NCBI GenBank assembly: GCA_945910005.1
Contig: OX246747.1
Span: 2,402,254 to 2,466,253 of the forward strand
Origin: Isoperla grammatica
Lineage: Eukaryota > Arthropoda > Insecta > Plecoptera > Perlodidae
Length of the DNA: 64,000 nucleotides
Reading direction: 5' to 3'
The position numbers and the translations under genes were made by a program. Below are positions 11,137 to 22,375 of this stretch, one piece after another (the first letter of the stretch is position 1; each line of letters begins with the position of its first letter). Under the pieces are notes generated by a model, which was given only the letters and a program-made list of their open reading frames with translations, ran no database searches and had not been told where the DNA came from.

Positions 11137-12035
11137 GACCACGTTTGCTATTTGAAGATAGCGAGGTTCGAAGTTTTGATTGTATACCTACCCTATCTGA
11201 AAGGGCATTTTACTATTTCTTTTTGAACAACTGATAATATAGGGCTGTCCAAATATAAAATTAAGTAAATTGCCGAAATAAATTTTATCAGGGGTGCCCA
11301 AACTAGGTATGTCTGGTTGGATATTGAACAAAGAAAATGAGACTAAGTATAATTTTCAATGTCACTTTGTTCAATATCCATCGAAAATAGGACATTGCAT
11401 CACTCAAGTAATAAAATAATTATAATTACAAACAAACATGATACATACAAAGTTAGGCTATGGTTAGGCCACCTTTGATTATCATTATTAATTATTTGTT
11501 TGGTCAATACAAGGTCATTAGTAAGCCTGCCCTCCTACATCCCATTTCATGGAATAGAAAAAATGAAAAAAACTGGGATTAATGCCCAAAAAAAAAACTG
11601 TTAAATAAAAATATAAATTGCAGTATTGTAAAATAAATAGGTAGTTTAAAATCATTAAATAAAATACATAATTTTCTTGTTTAGCCAAAATAAATCAGAA
11701 CTATTCTGCTAGACCTACTTCTATAGACAAAGAATACAAAATTATCTTTAATCAAGCATAATTAAAACTAACCTGAGCATACAATGTAAAATACACATTG
11801 ATTTTAAAGGTGGGAAGATAGGACAGGACAGGGAAACAAGACATTGTCATTAATATGGATCAATTCTCACAAAAAAATCATTCAAATTCAAGATTGTATT
11901 ACTTTATTTTGTTTCATTTTATGTTTAGTATGGTAGCCTACTCGTAATACTATCACAAAATAAAAACAAAAAGGGTTGTCAATTATTCCAATCAAAGTTA
12001 AATGATTTTAGAAAAAAATAATACATAAAATCGTT

Positions 12036-12545
12036 CCCCTGTAAGAACAGTCTTGGGGTGTTCTGTTGCAAAAAATATGTAGACCTACACAATACGGTAT
12101 GAACAGAAAAAACAAAATACAAATAAATGTAAAGACACCTTCATAAACAGAACTTTTCCAATAGTATAATATTAAACAAAATTGTGAATGTAATTCACTG
12201 CAAGACCTGTAATCCTATTTATATGATGAATCATGCTTACGCTTGCTTTTTATTCTGGGTACGGTATGGAACATTTTTGTACCTACTATTAGAAAATCAA
12301 AGTAAAAATATAGTTAATTTGAAATTTCTTAACTACTAATGAAATTTAAATGATTTAAGAAACAATATAAATAAAGTGGTTTACCTGTAAGAACAGTCTT
12401 GGGGTGTTCTGATACAAAAATAATATGTATACAATACAGTATGAACAGAACAAACAAAATACAGATTAATTTAAACACACCTTCATAAACATAACTTTTC
12501 CAATACAATAATATCAAATTATGAATGTAATCATTGTACCGTATA
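12036..12545. repeat. direct duplication inside the transposon
   Basis: About 150 bp at 12036-12190 (containing CCTGTAAGAACAGTCTTGGG) recurs at 12384-12540 with roughly 15-20% divergence, spaced ~345 bp. On the minus strand each copy reads CTGTTCTTACAG, which resembles a splice acceptor. It lies 3' of the transposase stop. Confidence 0.75.
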
Positions 12546-13087
12546 GTCACAACTAAACCTCTAAAGGACCATCTGCACAAAAACGTAAGCATATTTGATA
12601 AAATAATAAGCATAACATAATGTTGGACCATGGGAAATACATACGCCTACTGGCATCCACACACAAGTAAAACATAATTCTGTTTCCATTGATATGTTTC
12701 CACGGTTACCTTAAAACCATGCACAGAAACTTGAGTAAAATTACTAATGAATTTAATGAATTTTTAATTGAGTAGCTAACTTTCATATTATGTTTGAGTA
12801 CTACATTCAATTACGCCTCAACACATAATAATAATTAAAGCTTTTTTAAAAATTATTAGGATATATTCTTGTTTCTCACAGGTACCCCCTAATTGTTTTA
12901 AATAAAATAACAAACGTAATAACATGTATTTCCCGCCTGTTAATTCATTGTAGTACAATACGTATTCGGTATTTGGCCACACTTTTCAAGGAAAAGAACT
13001 ATATAGAATGTCATATTATCTTCGTGTAAACTGTTTATGCTTGTTTATCTATTATGCTTACGTTTAAGTAAAGACGGTTAACGGTTA

Positions 13088-13267
13088 AAGGAGGCTGCAC
13101 AATAGCCCGTTAACGTTAACGGGAACGCTAACTTGGAAAGCTTGCGTTTTCGTTACGGGGATACGGGAACGGGAAACTCAATTGTGCATCGTGTCATAAG
13201 ATAACACAGGATCCAACCTCCCACTCCCGTTAACATTAACGTTCCCGGGCTATTGAGCAGCCTCCTT
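13088..13267. mobile_element. MITE nested in the transposon
   Basis: 180-bp element with inverted ends: AAGGAGGCTGCACAATAGCC on the left and its near complement at 13250-13267. TA lies on both sides. The inner GTTAACGTTAACGGG is itself palindromic. It shares GCACAATAGCCCG with the MITE at 39545-39672. It lies 13 bp past the transposase stop codon, so it does not break the gene. Confidence 0.75.
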
Positions 13268-13279
13268 TAGGCTCGCTAC

Positions 13280-16200
13280 CTACTTACTTTTCACTTTAAG
13301 AACCGAAGTGTAAAACACCTGGTCTATTGCTGGCATGTACTTAAACATCGACATGATGTCCTTTGTCTTTTCTGCAGTTACTTTAACATCTGCATTTAGG
13401 ATACTAACTTTAGGTAACACATTTCCAGCATTGGGAGAGGTCTGGTTCCCTGGGGATTTTTTTTTCTGGCGCGAGAGTTGAATTCTACTCAGCCTTACTG
13501 TGTGAAACTCGTCGTGAAAACTCAGTTTGTATTCAACATGCATTGGTTGATTTGTTACATATTTCAGATGCTTTACTTTAGTGTATGGTATATGATTGAA
13601 GTTAAATCCAGCTGCAGCTACCTGGTAATTATAAAAGTCATTTGCTTTGATTTGAATGATACGTAGAGGTGCCCTTACAGATGATAGAGCCTTCAAATTA
13701 CGTAGCAATGATACGTGACTAAATACTTCCGTAGTATTGAGACCACGTTCAATCTTGCTATGGATTGCATCCACTTCTTGTATTAGACCGTGTCCAGGTT
13801 CCGAATACTTTTGCTCGATGGTTTCTACATTGACATTTTCGTCAAGTAAAAACTTTAACAGTGCTGTACTCATAACCGAGTTTCTGTTTTGTGGGACGCA
13901 GGAGTCCGACCAAAGAATTATGTGTTTTAAATTTGGATGCTCCGCTACAACAACATACAGAATTTTAACAATGGCACTGGCAATATGATTGCCAGCCCTT
14001 CCTGATAAAGCTTCGTGCCATAAGGCACAATAGGTCACTGCATCGAGGCTGCAGTGTGCCGTAAGGTTGTATGAATTCAATTTTCTTTTATAAAAGAAAT
14101 TTGAAACTGCTGCCCTTGGCAATGCAAACACATTTTGCATGTCAAAGCAAAGGACAGCAGTCTCTTTGTCTATGTTTGTTTTATTAAAATTAGCCCTATC
14201 TCTATCCCTTTCTTGTTTCCCAACAATTTTATTTGAAATATGTACATTTTGTCGATCGGTCTGGTCATCTGTGGGTTCTAGAACAAATTTAAATGCTTCG
14301 CACAAGTCACACCTGTCTTTCTTAGGCTTAAAAAATGAAAGGTTGAACTCATTGTTGAAAATCGTTCGGTACATAGAAAGTTTAACCGGAACAGAGTCTT
14401 TAACGTACTCACTTTCTACGACAGTAATGCGACTCAATAGTCGGAAAAGATTTTATGTGTAATCTTACGCCATCCATTACAGCTGGTGGAGTAACGTTTT
14501 TGGTATATTTACCCTTTGTCGGTGATTTAGCAACACCTGTTGCAACATCAAGGTTTGTTTTAAAAAAATAATAAATACGTTGTTGACTTATATTTAAAGT
14601 TGTCAAAAAAAAGTCTTTGCAGACTCGAATCGTTACACCGTTTATTTCGAAGTGGTACATAAAAGTATGTTTTTTCCTGCTACATGCGGCCTTGGTTCTT
14701 TTACGAGTCGGTTCTACTTGTTTAACAAACCTTGCATAAAAATGTAGTTTCTTATCATCGTTAAGTTTCCAAAACTGTTCGAACAGTTTTTTTCTTTCGA
14801 TGGCATCAAATTGTGTTAGACATTTAAAACTACAAGCCTTTTTGCAAGAAGAATTTGACTTCCTTTTTGGGTGCTGTTTTTTTTTACATCGATGTACTCT
14901 TGACCGGACACTCGAGACTTTTTACGTTGGTTTCTCGCCCAATTATCGAGATTACGCTGCCTTTTTCTTGTTCTGCAAATATTGATATGCTCATTGGTTC
15001 ATATTGCTTGTGGTACAAATTTAATTTACACATAATAACAGATAATGGCCTACTGCATTGGAGTGGAGAACTGAATTTCTACTAAAATTTACATAGGCTA
15101 AATAATTCTACAACAGGTCTTCTGCAACAGTGCACTGTTACAGGAAACTTCCAACTAAATTTTACTAGGCCCTAACCTTTTAACAGGGTTCGTATTGTGT
15201 TCCTGTTCCTGTTGTTGTTCGATTCCTTCTTGACCTTGAATAATGATTGGTATGGGATCGTCAGGGTCATCATCTGGGTCGGAGTCCGGCACAGACTGAC
15301 ATAATATTCTGAAAACAATAGGTCCACTATTTTAACACAATTTTGAACAGGATAGGCATAGGCCTACACTGTAGCTTAGAACTAGATGTGCAGAAAATAT
15401 AAGCTAATTCTACTAACCTATTTCCAGGGGTTTCATTGTGTAATGCTTGTAAATGTTGAATTGGTAGACCAAATATGGTATCATCTGTGTCTGAAGGAGG
15501 CGCAGAGGATATTGAAGGTGTTGTATTGCAATCTTGATCGCTGTCATCAGGCGAAGAAAGTGAACGGAAGCTGGGATCGTCAGCATAACTTTCATCGAGG
15601 TCTGAATCTGGCACGGAAAATATTCTGAAAACAAAAATGTAGAAAAGCAAAGTGTGTGGTGTAGATAATTGGATATGCCTACAAGTACATGACATTGTTT
15701 ACTTGAATACTGCCCATGTAAGCCCGGCTAGTTGCACAAAACATTGAACGATTCCGATTGATCTTACACTTCAATTTCCCTATGGAAAAATAGTTATTGG
15801 TAGGCTTACTTGATTTACAAGCTAGAGCTTACGCTAATTAGAAAATTCAGTACGAGGATGCGTTTCAGGTAGGCCTACAACAGACAATTAAGCATAAGTA
15901 GGCCTATATTTCGTGAGCCTACCTTTTACGGCATCGTGTAGACCTAGGCCTGCTAAGTAGTGATGTTGATGGCGTTTCCACTATTTCCGAGGGAGGTAAA
16001 GGCGTAGATTTATGAGTAGGCCTAGGTTCAGCATCACTTTTTTCCTCGTCGAGATCACTCGGTGGCATTGGCTCATAGTCTAACTCATCCAGATCGGAGG
16101 CATATAAACTGGAAAATAAATACTTTAAATAACATTCAATGTCAACTTATAGAAATATAAATCTGCTTCCACACTCCCATACTAGAGGCCCTAGGCCTAG

Positions 16201-16705
16201 TTAGGTCTAACCTAAGCCTAATCTAGTGCATTATAGCTAGGCATACCATAAACTAGTCCTAGTTAGAAGGCTAGGCCTGGGACCTAGACCCAATAAGCTT
16301 CAACACTCATCAGTCAACACTAGGGCATAGGCCTACTGGACAACAGCTGGTCCAATGGCACGCCCAAGCCTAGGGCTAGCCCAAGGTATTTTTGCATGCT
16401 AGGTTTAGACTGACTTTGTATAAGACTTTAAATAATTATATTCATTCACAAAGCCCCAAACCTAGCCTCTAGGCCTAACCCTAGGCATGCATCACTATGC
16501 TAGGTAGGCCTAGGCCTTGGTCAGGCATCGGCGTGACCCTACCTAGCCCAAGGCAATACTATTATTATGGCCTAGAATTATGTAATAATAGTTGGATTTA
16601 TCCTTATTAATATTAGATCATACAGGTGGACTTAATTCTAAGTAATAAAGAAGAAAATAATTCTTACCTAATACAATCGTCTTGACAGCCACCGGCCGCC
16701 GCCAT
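13280..16705 (-). CDS. transposase, DDD/E type, five exons with two opposite frameshifts
   Basis: Gene of the 5.87-kb transposon. Exons on the minus strand: 16705-16668, 16108-15923, 15624-15418, 15308-15177 and 14972-13280. All four junctions have GT/AG signals and phase 2, and the middle exons are 186, 207 and 132 nt, so the frame carries through. Exon 1 reads MAAAGGCQDDCI. Exons 2-4 are acidic; exons 3 and 4 both begin RI(F/L) and carry VPDSD, like duplicated exons. Exon 5 opens with RKRQRNLDNWARNQRKKSR, then a cysteine cluster (SSCKKACSFKCLTQFDAIER), then the catalytic part: first Asp in LCFDMQNVFALPR, second in LWSDSCVPQNRN, third acidic residue probably in GHGLIQEVDAIHSK. This architecture is a transposon-derived family widespread in invertebrates. 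Breaks: a one-base loss in an A9 run at 14878-14886 and a one-base gain near 14415; they cancel, restoring the first frame. Confidence 0.8.
15700..16560. repeat. introns dense in AGGCCT/CCTAGG palindromes
   Basis: Introns 1 and 2 of the transposase gene hold dozens of overlapping TAGGCCTA, CCTAGGCC and GCCTAG motifs, densest at 16180-16400 and 16455-16560. The same motif clusters at 39955-40100. Confidence 0.7.
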
Positions 16706-16948
16706 CTTTAATAGAGTAGTCACGTGATCCATAGCATTATTTTGATTGGCGGTTACCAGTTTCTTACGTAGCTTGGATATACAACAAACAAACACTGACA
16801 TAACTGTCAGAGTGGTCTATAGAACAAACTAGCCTCTCGTTTTAATAATAGCGCGGATGATATATTTGACCGAAATGGAGTGGATATTGAACAAACTAGC
16901 ACCAATAAACAACTTACAACTTCTAACTAAGAAAAATTGAAAATGGCA

Positions 16949-16976
16949 TATTGAACAAACAAGTTCTGAGGCGACG
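16949..16976 (-). repeat. right terminal inverted repeat of the 5.87-kb transposon
   Basis: Perfect 28-bp complement of 11109-11136; the target duplication ACAT lies immediately outside at 16977-16980. Confidence 0.9.
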
Positions 16977-16980
16977 ACAT

Positions 16981-17330
16981 GGCACAACTTAGCCTAAAAC
17001 ACTAGTTCTCTAAGGAGGGGAAATTTCCCCTACAGCCATTTCCTGTGGGAAATGCTCTCTCTTATCTCAGCTATCTTAGAGCTAGGACGTGTTTCCAGGT
17101 TAGGGAATGTTTAGTTTAATCAAACCCATTGTTGTATGTAAGTAATGAAAAATATTTTATTAAACTTATACTTAATTGTACATGGGTGTTATGATTAATA
17201 GATAACAACACGTCCTACTCTCCCAATTCATTGATCCCTCAACAAAAGTAGTCTGATTGAGCCCTGGTATTTATTGATCAGTATTTGATGATTTGATTTT
17301 ATTGATTAATATCAATCGGCGGCACTACAA
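16981..17330. other. no gene seen
   Basis: AT-rich right flank of the transposon with no recognisable feature. Confidence 0.4.
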
Positions 17331-17760
17331 TAATAACTGATTAAACTGTAATAGGCCTAAAGTAAAATGCTTTGAAATTTACATATTATTTATTAATTTT
17401 TTTTTAAATTAAACTCAATGAAATAAAAATTGATTTAACGGTAATAAGTTCAAATACTTTGAAAGCATGGGTTATTTTATTGCACTGCAGAGCTACACAT
17501 TTTAACTTTGGATTGGTGGTTACCAATAAAATATATGCAGCAATTTAATTTTGTATCAATATTTAATAAAACTCAAATAATTGTTTTAACTGTAATCAGT
17601 TTAAAACTTTAAATGCTTTGCATTTTATATCTATATTTTAATTAAACTCTATTAAATAATAACTCATTTAGACTGTAATATTTTAAAATGCTTTGAAAGC
17701 ATGGGGTATTTTATTGCATCTGCATTTAAACAAGGAATTAATGGTTAAAACTTAAAAATA
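17330..17760. repeat. degenerate tandem repeat, about four units
   Basis: Units of roughly 80-140 bp share the order AAACTC(A/T)AT...ATAA, ACTGTAAT, AAATGCTTTGAAA and, in two units, GCATGGG(G/T)TATTTTATTGCA. Unit starts are near 17336, 17418, 17560 and 17640. No coding. Confidence 0.6.
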
Positions 17761-18070
17761 TAATATATTATGCAATGCAATAATTTCGTTATTATAATAT
17801 TTAATATTTAGTTGTGTGTAAACTTACTTGATTTGGGCCTCTTCGTACCGTAGACATAGACGATATGCTTCTATCATCATCACCATCATTCTTCATTGCA
17901 CTTATAATACACAGCACCTGCGCAACTTGTATGCATGAACGTACAAATATGAATGAGCCATTCAAATGAACTGAGGGCTATTCCAACATTATTGGAAACT
18001 CCAGATTTTGAGGAATTCCCGGCAAACGGTCATTTACCGCTTATTTCATTTTCGGCCACCAGATCATGTA

Positions 18071-18361
18071 GCGTTACCAAGGCGGTGATGTCGGTAATGA
18101 GCTTCTTTTACCAACTGAATTTATAGTTTCTATTTTCACTACTAGGTGGGGCTACCTAAACAAATGCGCGTGCACTTGCACCACCGTGCAATGTCGGCCA
18201 TAACTTGAAACGCAGTACAACCACCAAGCCGGTGACCTTGCCGCGTTACCAAGGCGGTGATGTCGGTAATGAGCTTCTTTTACCGACCGAAATTATAGTT
18301 TTTATTTTCACTACTAGGTGGTGCTACGAAAACAAATGCGCGCGCACTCGCGCCACGGAAT
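18071..18361. repeat. 172-bp tandem duplication
   Basis: GCGTTACCAAGGCGGTGATG and the following ~115 bp at 18071 recur at 18243 with about 10% differences, including ACTACTAGGTGG(T/G)GCTAC. The second copy ends near 18361. Confidence 0.8.
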
Positions 18362-18436
18362 TAAAATTTTATTCCCGGGCATTTCCCAACACGTCAGACG
18401 CACAGCTAATAATATACCAATTACCTATAACATTCC

Positions 18437-18640
18437 ATTAGTTGTTATAGCCTAGTGGTTAAGTGCACCGAGACAGTAATGGCTGGATCCAATCTGCTCG
18501 GTCACGAAATCACGGTCATCACAATTTATTTTTTTTCAAAATGTGACAATATTAAATAATTGTCACGTGGTACATCAGATGTACACCTGACGGATAGAGT
18601 GCGTTAGTCTCGGCGCGCACTATTTGAAAATACAAAAATA
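18437..18640 (+). mobile_element. tRNA-derived SINE, copy 1
   Basis: Starts with an A-box-like TAGCCTAGTGGTTAAG, followed by CACCGAGACAGTAATGGC and a weak B-box region. The body is AAAATGTGACA...TGTCACGTGGTACATCA...CGGATAGAGTGCG. A second copy in the same orientation is at 19088. Not a functional tRNA. Confidence 0.65.
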
Positions 18641-19087
18641 GCTGCCCCGTGAAGGGGAAGGGTTTCTCCCCTCTGGTCACACTCTGTCCGCCATCTTGGA
18701 AAAAACCGAACGCCATGTGACGATATAAAATAATTGTCACGTGGTAGGCTGGCTTTTCTGTGACGTCAATGGACAACACACAATTTATTTCCAAGTTTAT
18801 CAAAATTACCTAGGCTGGCTTATCAGGTTTCATCTACATGTAGCAACGAGATAATTTTGTCCCCCTAATTACCCTAATTACACATTCTTATCTTCTAGAG
18901 CTCGCGTACTCCCGGGTATTTCCCCAATATGTCATCAGGACAATATCGAAGTCGAGTAGCTTGCGGCTATAATTACTTTATTCACAACTAGATAGCGCTA
19001 CCATCGTCGATAATAGTGTGCTGACGAACAAGTCCGTCATTGAAGGTCACGGTGAAAGTTATATACGGCATTTACCCCTTACATTGC

Positions 19088-19295
19088 AACAGGCGTGATA
19101 GCCGAGTGGTATTATGCACCGAGACAGTAATGGCGAGGTCCAAGCTGCTCGGGCACGAAAACACGGTCGTCGCACTTTTTTTCAAAATGTGACATTAAAT
19201 GAAATAAATGTCACGTTGTACATCACTTGTACACTTGGCGGATAGAGTGCGCTAGTGTCGAGGCGCAAAATTAAAAAAAAAATACAAAATGGCCG
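19088..19295 (+). mobile_element. tRNA-derived SINE, copy 2
   Basis: Same layout as copy 1: GATAGCCGAGTGGT, CACCGAGACAGTAATGGC, GTGACATTAAATGAAATAAATG, GGCGGATAGAGTGCG. Both copies are followed within about 100 bp by CCGCCATCTTG motifs. Confidence 0.65.
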
Positions 19296-19376
19296 ACGAG
19301 GGTGGGAAAGGGGGGTGGGGCCCTCCCTACCCCTCCCCTCACACATAGGTCACACAAGAAACTAGTGACCGCCATC

Positions 19377-19482
19377 TTGAAAATTCAAAATTTCGAAAAT
19401 CCAAAATTCGAAAATTCAAAAATCGAAAATTTCGAAAATCCAAAATTTGAAAATTTCGAAAATCCAAAATTCAAGACTCCAA
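19377..19482. repeat. GAAAATTCAAAATTTC simple repeat
   Basis: About 105 bp of alternating TTCGAAAAT, CCAAAATT and GAAAATTC words; any open frame through it is low complexity. Confidence 0.8.
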
Positions 19483-19545
19483 AAATCGACCTGAGGTTAA
19501 AAGTGGTCCCACTCTTGTCCGATGGCCGCAATCTTGAAAAAAAAA

Positions 19546-19635
19546 CCGCCGCCATCTTGGAAAAAACCCGCCGCCATCTTGGGAAAACCCCGCCGCCATC
19601 TTGGGAAAACCCCGCTGCCATCTTGGGAAAAACCC
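19546..19635 (-). promoter_or_regulatory. tandem array of YY1-like sites
   Basis: Four copies of a 22-23-bp unit whose core reads CCGC(C/T)GCCATCTTGG on the plus strand; the complement, CAAGATGGCGGC, is the classical YY1 binding consensus. Further single CCGCCATCTTG cores lie at 18688-18699 and 19369-19379. YY1 is conserved in animals. Whether these are occupied, or are just a minisatellite, cannot be told here. Confidence 0.5.
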
Positions 19636-19699
19636 CGGATTCAGGTGCCCTACTCTCTACTGCTGTGGATGTTTTCCCCCTGTGCTTCATCATCAGATG

Positions 19700-20060
19700 A
19701 CATCTCCCTTTTTTCTTTTTATTGTACTGCCTTTTGGTTTTTGGTTTGTATTATCCATATGTGGTTTTTAAGTTTCATCCCCCACGCTCCCCACCCACCA
19801 TGGAGCCACAATTTGGGACGCTGATATTCAGCGCCAGAGGTACGCAGGGGAGATAGCCTAGGGGCTCACCCAAGATGTGTAGCAATAAATAGTTTCAAAA
19901 GCCGATAGATACAGGTCGGGTTAAACCTGCACCACCCGTCTACATGAAGCAGAGGTTAAAGCTGCGTGTTGGTCCATGCAACCCGCGGGAAGCACTTCCC
20001 TCAACAGCCAGGATCCCCCTTTCCACCGACAAGGGTCGCGCTGCACGGCAAACACAGCGG
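19700..20060. other. unclassified, possibly retroelement 5' sequence
   Basis: Contains GC-richer text (GGAGCCACAATTTGGGACGC, TGTTGGTCCATGCAACCCGC) without stop-free coding. It abuts the family D repeat and may be part of the same element. Confidence 0.3.
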
Positions 20061-20232
20061 TGGGCGATTAGGGCACAAAGGGGGCCAGCATACATGGAGA
20101 AGGGAGGATGTAATAGAAGATATGAAAATGGAATGGTGATGTGTGAAGAGGAAAAAAAAAGCTTGAGAGCCCCCTTTGTGTCCGCCAGTCACCTCGGAGA
20201 GGAACCCACATCGACTGAATATTTTTCATAGT
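20060..20232 (-). mobile_element. SINE-like repeat, family D
   Basis: Reads in reverse as AATATTCAGTCGATGTGGG, then AAAGGGGGCTCTCAAGC and a pyrimidine-rich stretch. The same order occurs on the plus strand at 30436-30690 (GAATATTTCTCCTCCC, AAAGGGGGCTCTCGTGC). The ATATT(T/C) block is shared with families B and C. Confidence 0.6.
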
Positions 20233-20235
20233 GAA

Positions 20236-21080
20236 ATTATTTTCATTACTTTAGGAAGAAAACAAGAAGACATAACATACCGTCTTCGATGTTTTGATTT
20301 AGGTTCGTATTCAGCCAATCAGAAGCAAGCATAGAGCCTGCCATGAACCCGGGCGACACTGCGTGGATCGAGGCGGGCCGCGCGAGAAGTTTGCACATTA
20401 TATCCGTAGCAATTAATTGTAAATCACACAACGAATAGTATACTAAATTCAAATACACTAGCGTTGTCTACTTAAAATGTTTAATACACTTGTTTAATTT
20501 TATTCTTCTAAGTGTAATACTTCTCTAGTTATGGCGTGGTATATATTTAAAACATGCAATTAAAATTGTTAATAATTGCAGTTAGGCGACTGTCTATCAC
20601 GTAATTAAAGAACCGTGTACTATCTGAGGAAATTCTGAACTAGCCAGATTGTAGATATATAGTCTTATCTCCTATATCCCTTTTCGATCATGTTTCTAGC
20701 ATTATTATTACAAAAGTAATTACTTAATAATTGAAAACATGCACATCCCCCCTGTTTTTTATTGGTGGGGGGGGGGGGGGTGAAATTTTCAAATGCGCGA
20801 TTGCCCACATTGACCATTCGCTTCAGCGCGGACGAGTTAGTGGGATAAAGTTTGTGGGCAGCTTTTAACAAGCAAGAACACAAAGTTAGTTTCAAAAACT
20901 TTGAGCCGTCCTAGCAACGAAGCACTCAATAAATTCAAAGTTGTTCTGAATCGGCCTTGTTGCTTCTGGCATTTATCCGCAGGTGTTCGCACTTCCAATC
21001 ACTGATTCATATGTTTCGTATTTGAAATATCGATCTTTGATTGGTTACCGCTCACTCGTCGATGGTGTTCGAAGCCTACA
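20236..21080. other. no gene seen; poly-G at 20764-20780
   Basis: AT-rich sequence with a 17-base G run. No coding exon is supported. Confidence 0.4.
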
Positions 21081-21086
21081 GGGTTG

Positions 21087-21180
21087 GCTTAGTCACTTAA
21101 AATTAGGGTCCCCCACTGCAAATCAGTTTAGTTACTGAGTGGGTGGACTCTTAATGTGAATTTATTTATTTAAACTTGAG
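21087..21180 (+). repeat. ~90-bp repeat, copy 1
   Basis: Shares TTTAGTTACTGAGTGGGTGG and GAATTTATTTATT with 24563-24655 in the same orientation. The two copies flank the Harbinger remnant. Confidence 0.6.
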
Positions 21181-21188
21181 GTCCCTGT

Positions 21189-21430
21189 CTATTTAGCCGA
21201 TGTTGACTTTGAAGCTGCTTTCCTCGGGGAAGTTCTGTTTTTAGGCGACTTGGAGTGATTTTTGAAGATATACGACAGCTGTAATGGATTGTACAGGGGA
21301 GTGCGATTTGCATTTTGCAGCTGTGCTTGCCTCTCAAAATCACGTTTTATATCTTTTACAGTTTTCAGTTGAATCGATTCTTCCTCGTCATCCTTAACGC
21401 TCAGACTCTTCAAATTTTTACGCGACCTTT
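21189..21430 (-). CDS. candidate exon, basic C-terminal peptide
   Basis: A 74-residue frame: SLSVKDDEEESIQLKTVKDI, then a basic tail SPKNRTSPRKAASKSTSAK. It is protein-like (charged, low-complexity end), preceded by a pyrimidine run upstream. Family not recognised. It could be the last exon of a transposon accessory protein given the Harbinger remnant to its right. Confidence 0.3.
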
Positions 21431-21802
21431 AAAAAAAAGGTATTTTGGTATATTATCTTATGTGTTCCATATTATGAACACAGACATACATATAATGTGT
21501 TTGAACAAGATTGTGATTTCTATTTTGGACAAGTTCCTAAAATAAGAAAGCCTAAACCAGGGATTCTTGAACTATGGGTCGCGAGGAATCATAATGGGGT
21601 CGCAAGCTTATGAAACATAGAAATTAAGGTGTGTATAAGATCGAATTTTTTAAAGAAACTAAGAAAATATATATATAGATAAATATAGAAAAGTTAAAAA
21701 AAAAAAGCCTTAAGGTGTGAACGCAGAGAGAAGCGAATCTCTGCAAACAAGCGAACATCAAAACTGCGCAAATAAGATCCGATATAAGTCGTGGTCGCGA
21801 GA

Positions 21803-22075
21803 TTTGTTGATCCCGAGAGCTATGCCGGCGGAAGCGTATGCTTCTGGTAGGGCCACCCTAGTCGGACTGGTCGAGGAGGAGAAGTCAGACGAAATGCAGT
21901 GCACACCCCAATCCCCTTTCCTCCCCTTTCCCCTTTCCTCACGCTCCCTCCTACTTGCCCCTTTCCTCCAAACAGCCCCATATTTCATCTTCGTATATCA
22001 CCCACTCATTGTCTCGATTAGCCTCGTTGCAAAAATATGAGACGTTAAGCCCAAATATCAAATATCAATCAATCC
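21803..22075 (+). mobile_element. family A SINE, head truncated
   Basis: Begins at TTTGTTGATCCCGAGAGC and ends GAGACGTTAAGCCCAAATATC with (ATCA)n. Confidence 0.85.
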
Positions 22076-22374
22076 GGTTTGGGCCCGGGGTAGAACCAGG
22101 CGCGTAGGAACTCTAAATCAAATCGGGGGGGTGGGGGGGGGGGGGGGGGGGGAAGGCGAAACATTTTCTAGCTATATTAGTTATTTCTCGATTTTTAGGC
22201 TTAAATAAATACGTTTTGAGTATCTAGTTTTGCTGAAAAATTGGCATTTGCTCTAAAATTGCATAATTCTTCTTGTAGACTTGGCCGACGTGATAAGTTA
22301 TAGGTCTTCTCCGCAGGTTATACCTTTGGGCTTTGCTCTGATACGCTGCGTCGTTTCTTTTCTTGACCTCTTTG
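22076..22374. other. partial family C head and poly-G
   Basis: GGGCCCGGGGTAGAACCAGG at ~22082 resembles the family C head. A G-rich run follows at 22124-22153. Nothing else is recognised. Confidence 0.4.
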
Positions 22375-22375
22375 T

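Larger units (their letters stand above)
11109..16976 (-). mobile_element. 5.87-kb DNA transposon with TIRs, 4-bp TSD and spliced transposase
   Basis: Terminal inverted repeats of 28 bp are identical: 11109-11136 (starts CGTCGCCTCAGAACTTG) and 16949-16976 (its complement). Both are flanked by ACAT (11105-11108 and 16977-16980), a 4-bp target duplication. The motif TTTGTTCAATA recurs just inside both ends (near 11319-11332, 11376-11387 and 16863-16888), as expected for subterminal transposase sites. The only gene inside is a five-exon transposase on the minus strand. Superfamily not certain: a 4-bp duplication and DDD/E transposase would fit Sola, but I cannot confirm it. A nested MITE (13088-13267) and an internal duplication (12036/12384) are the main later changes. 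Confidence 0.85.
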
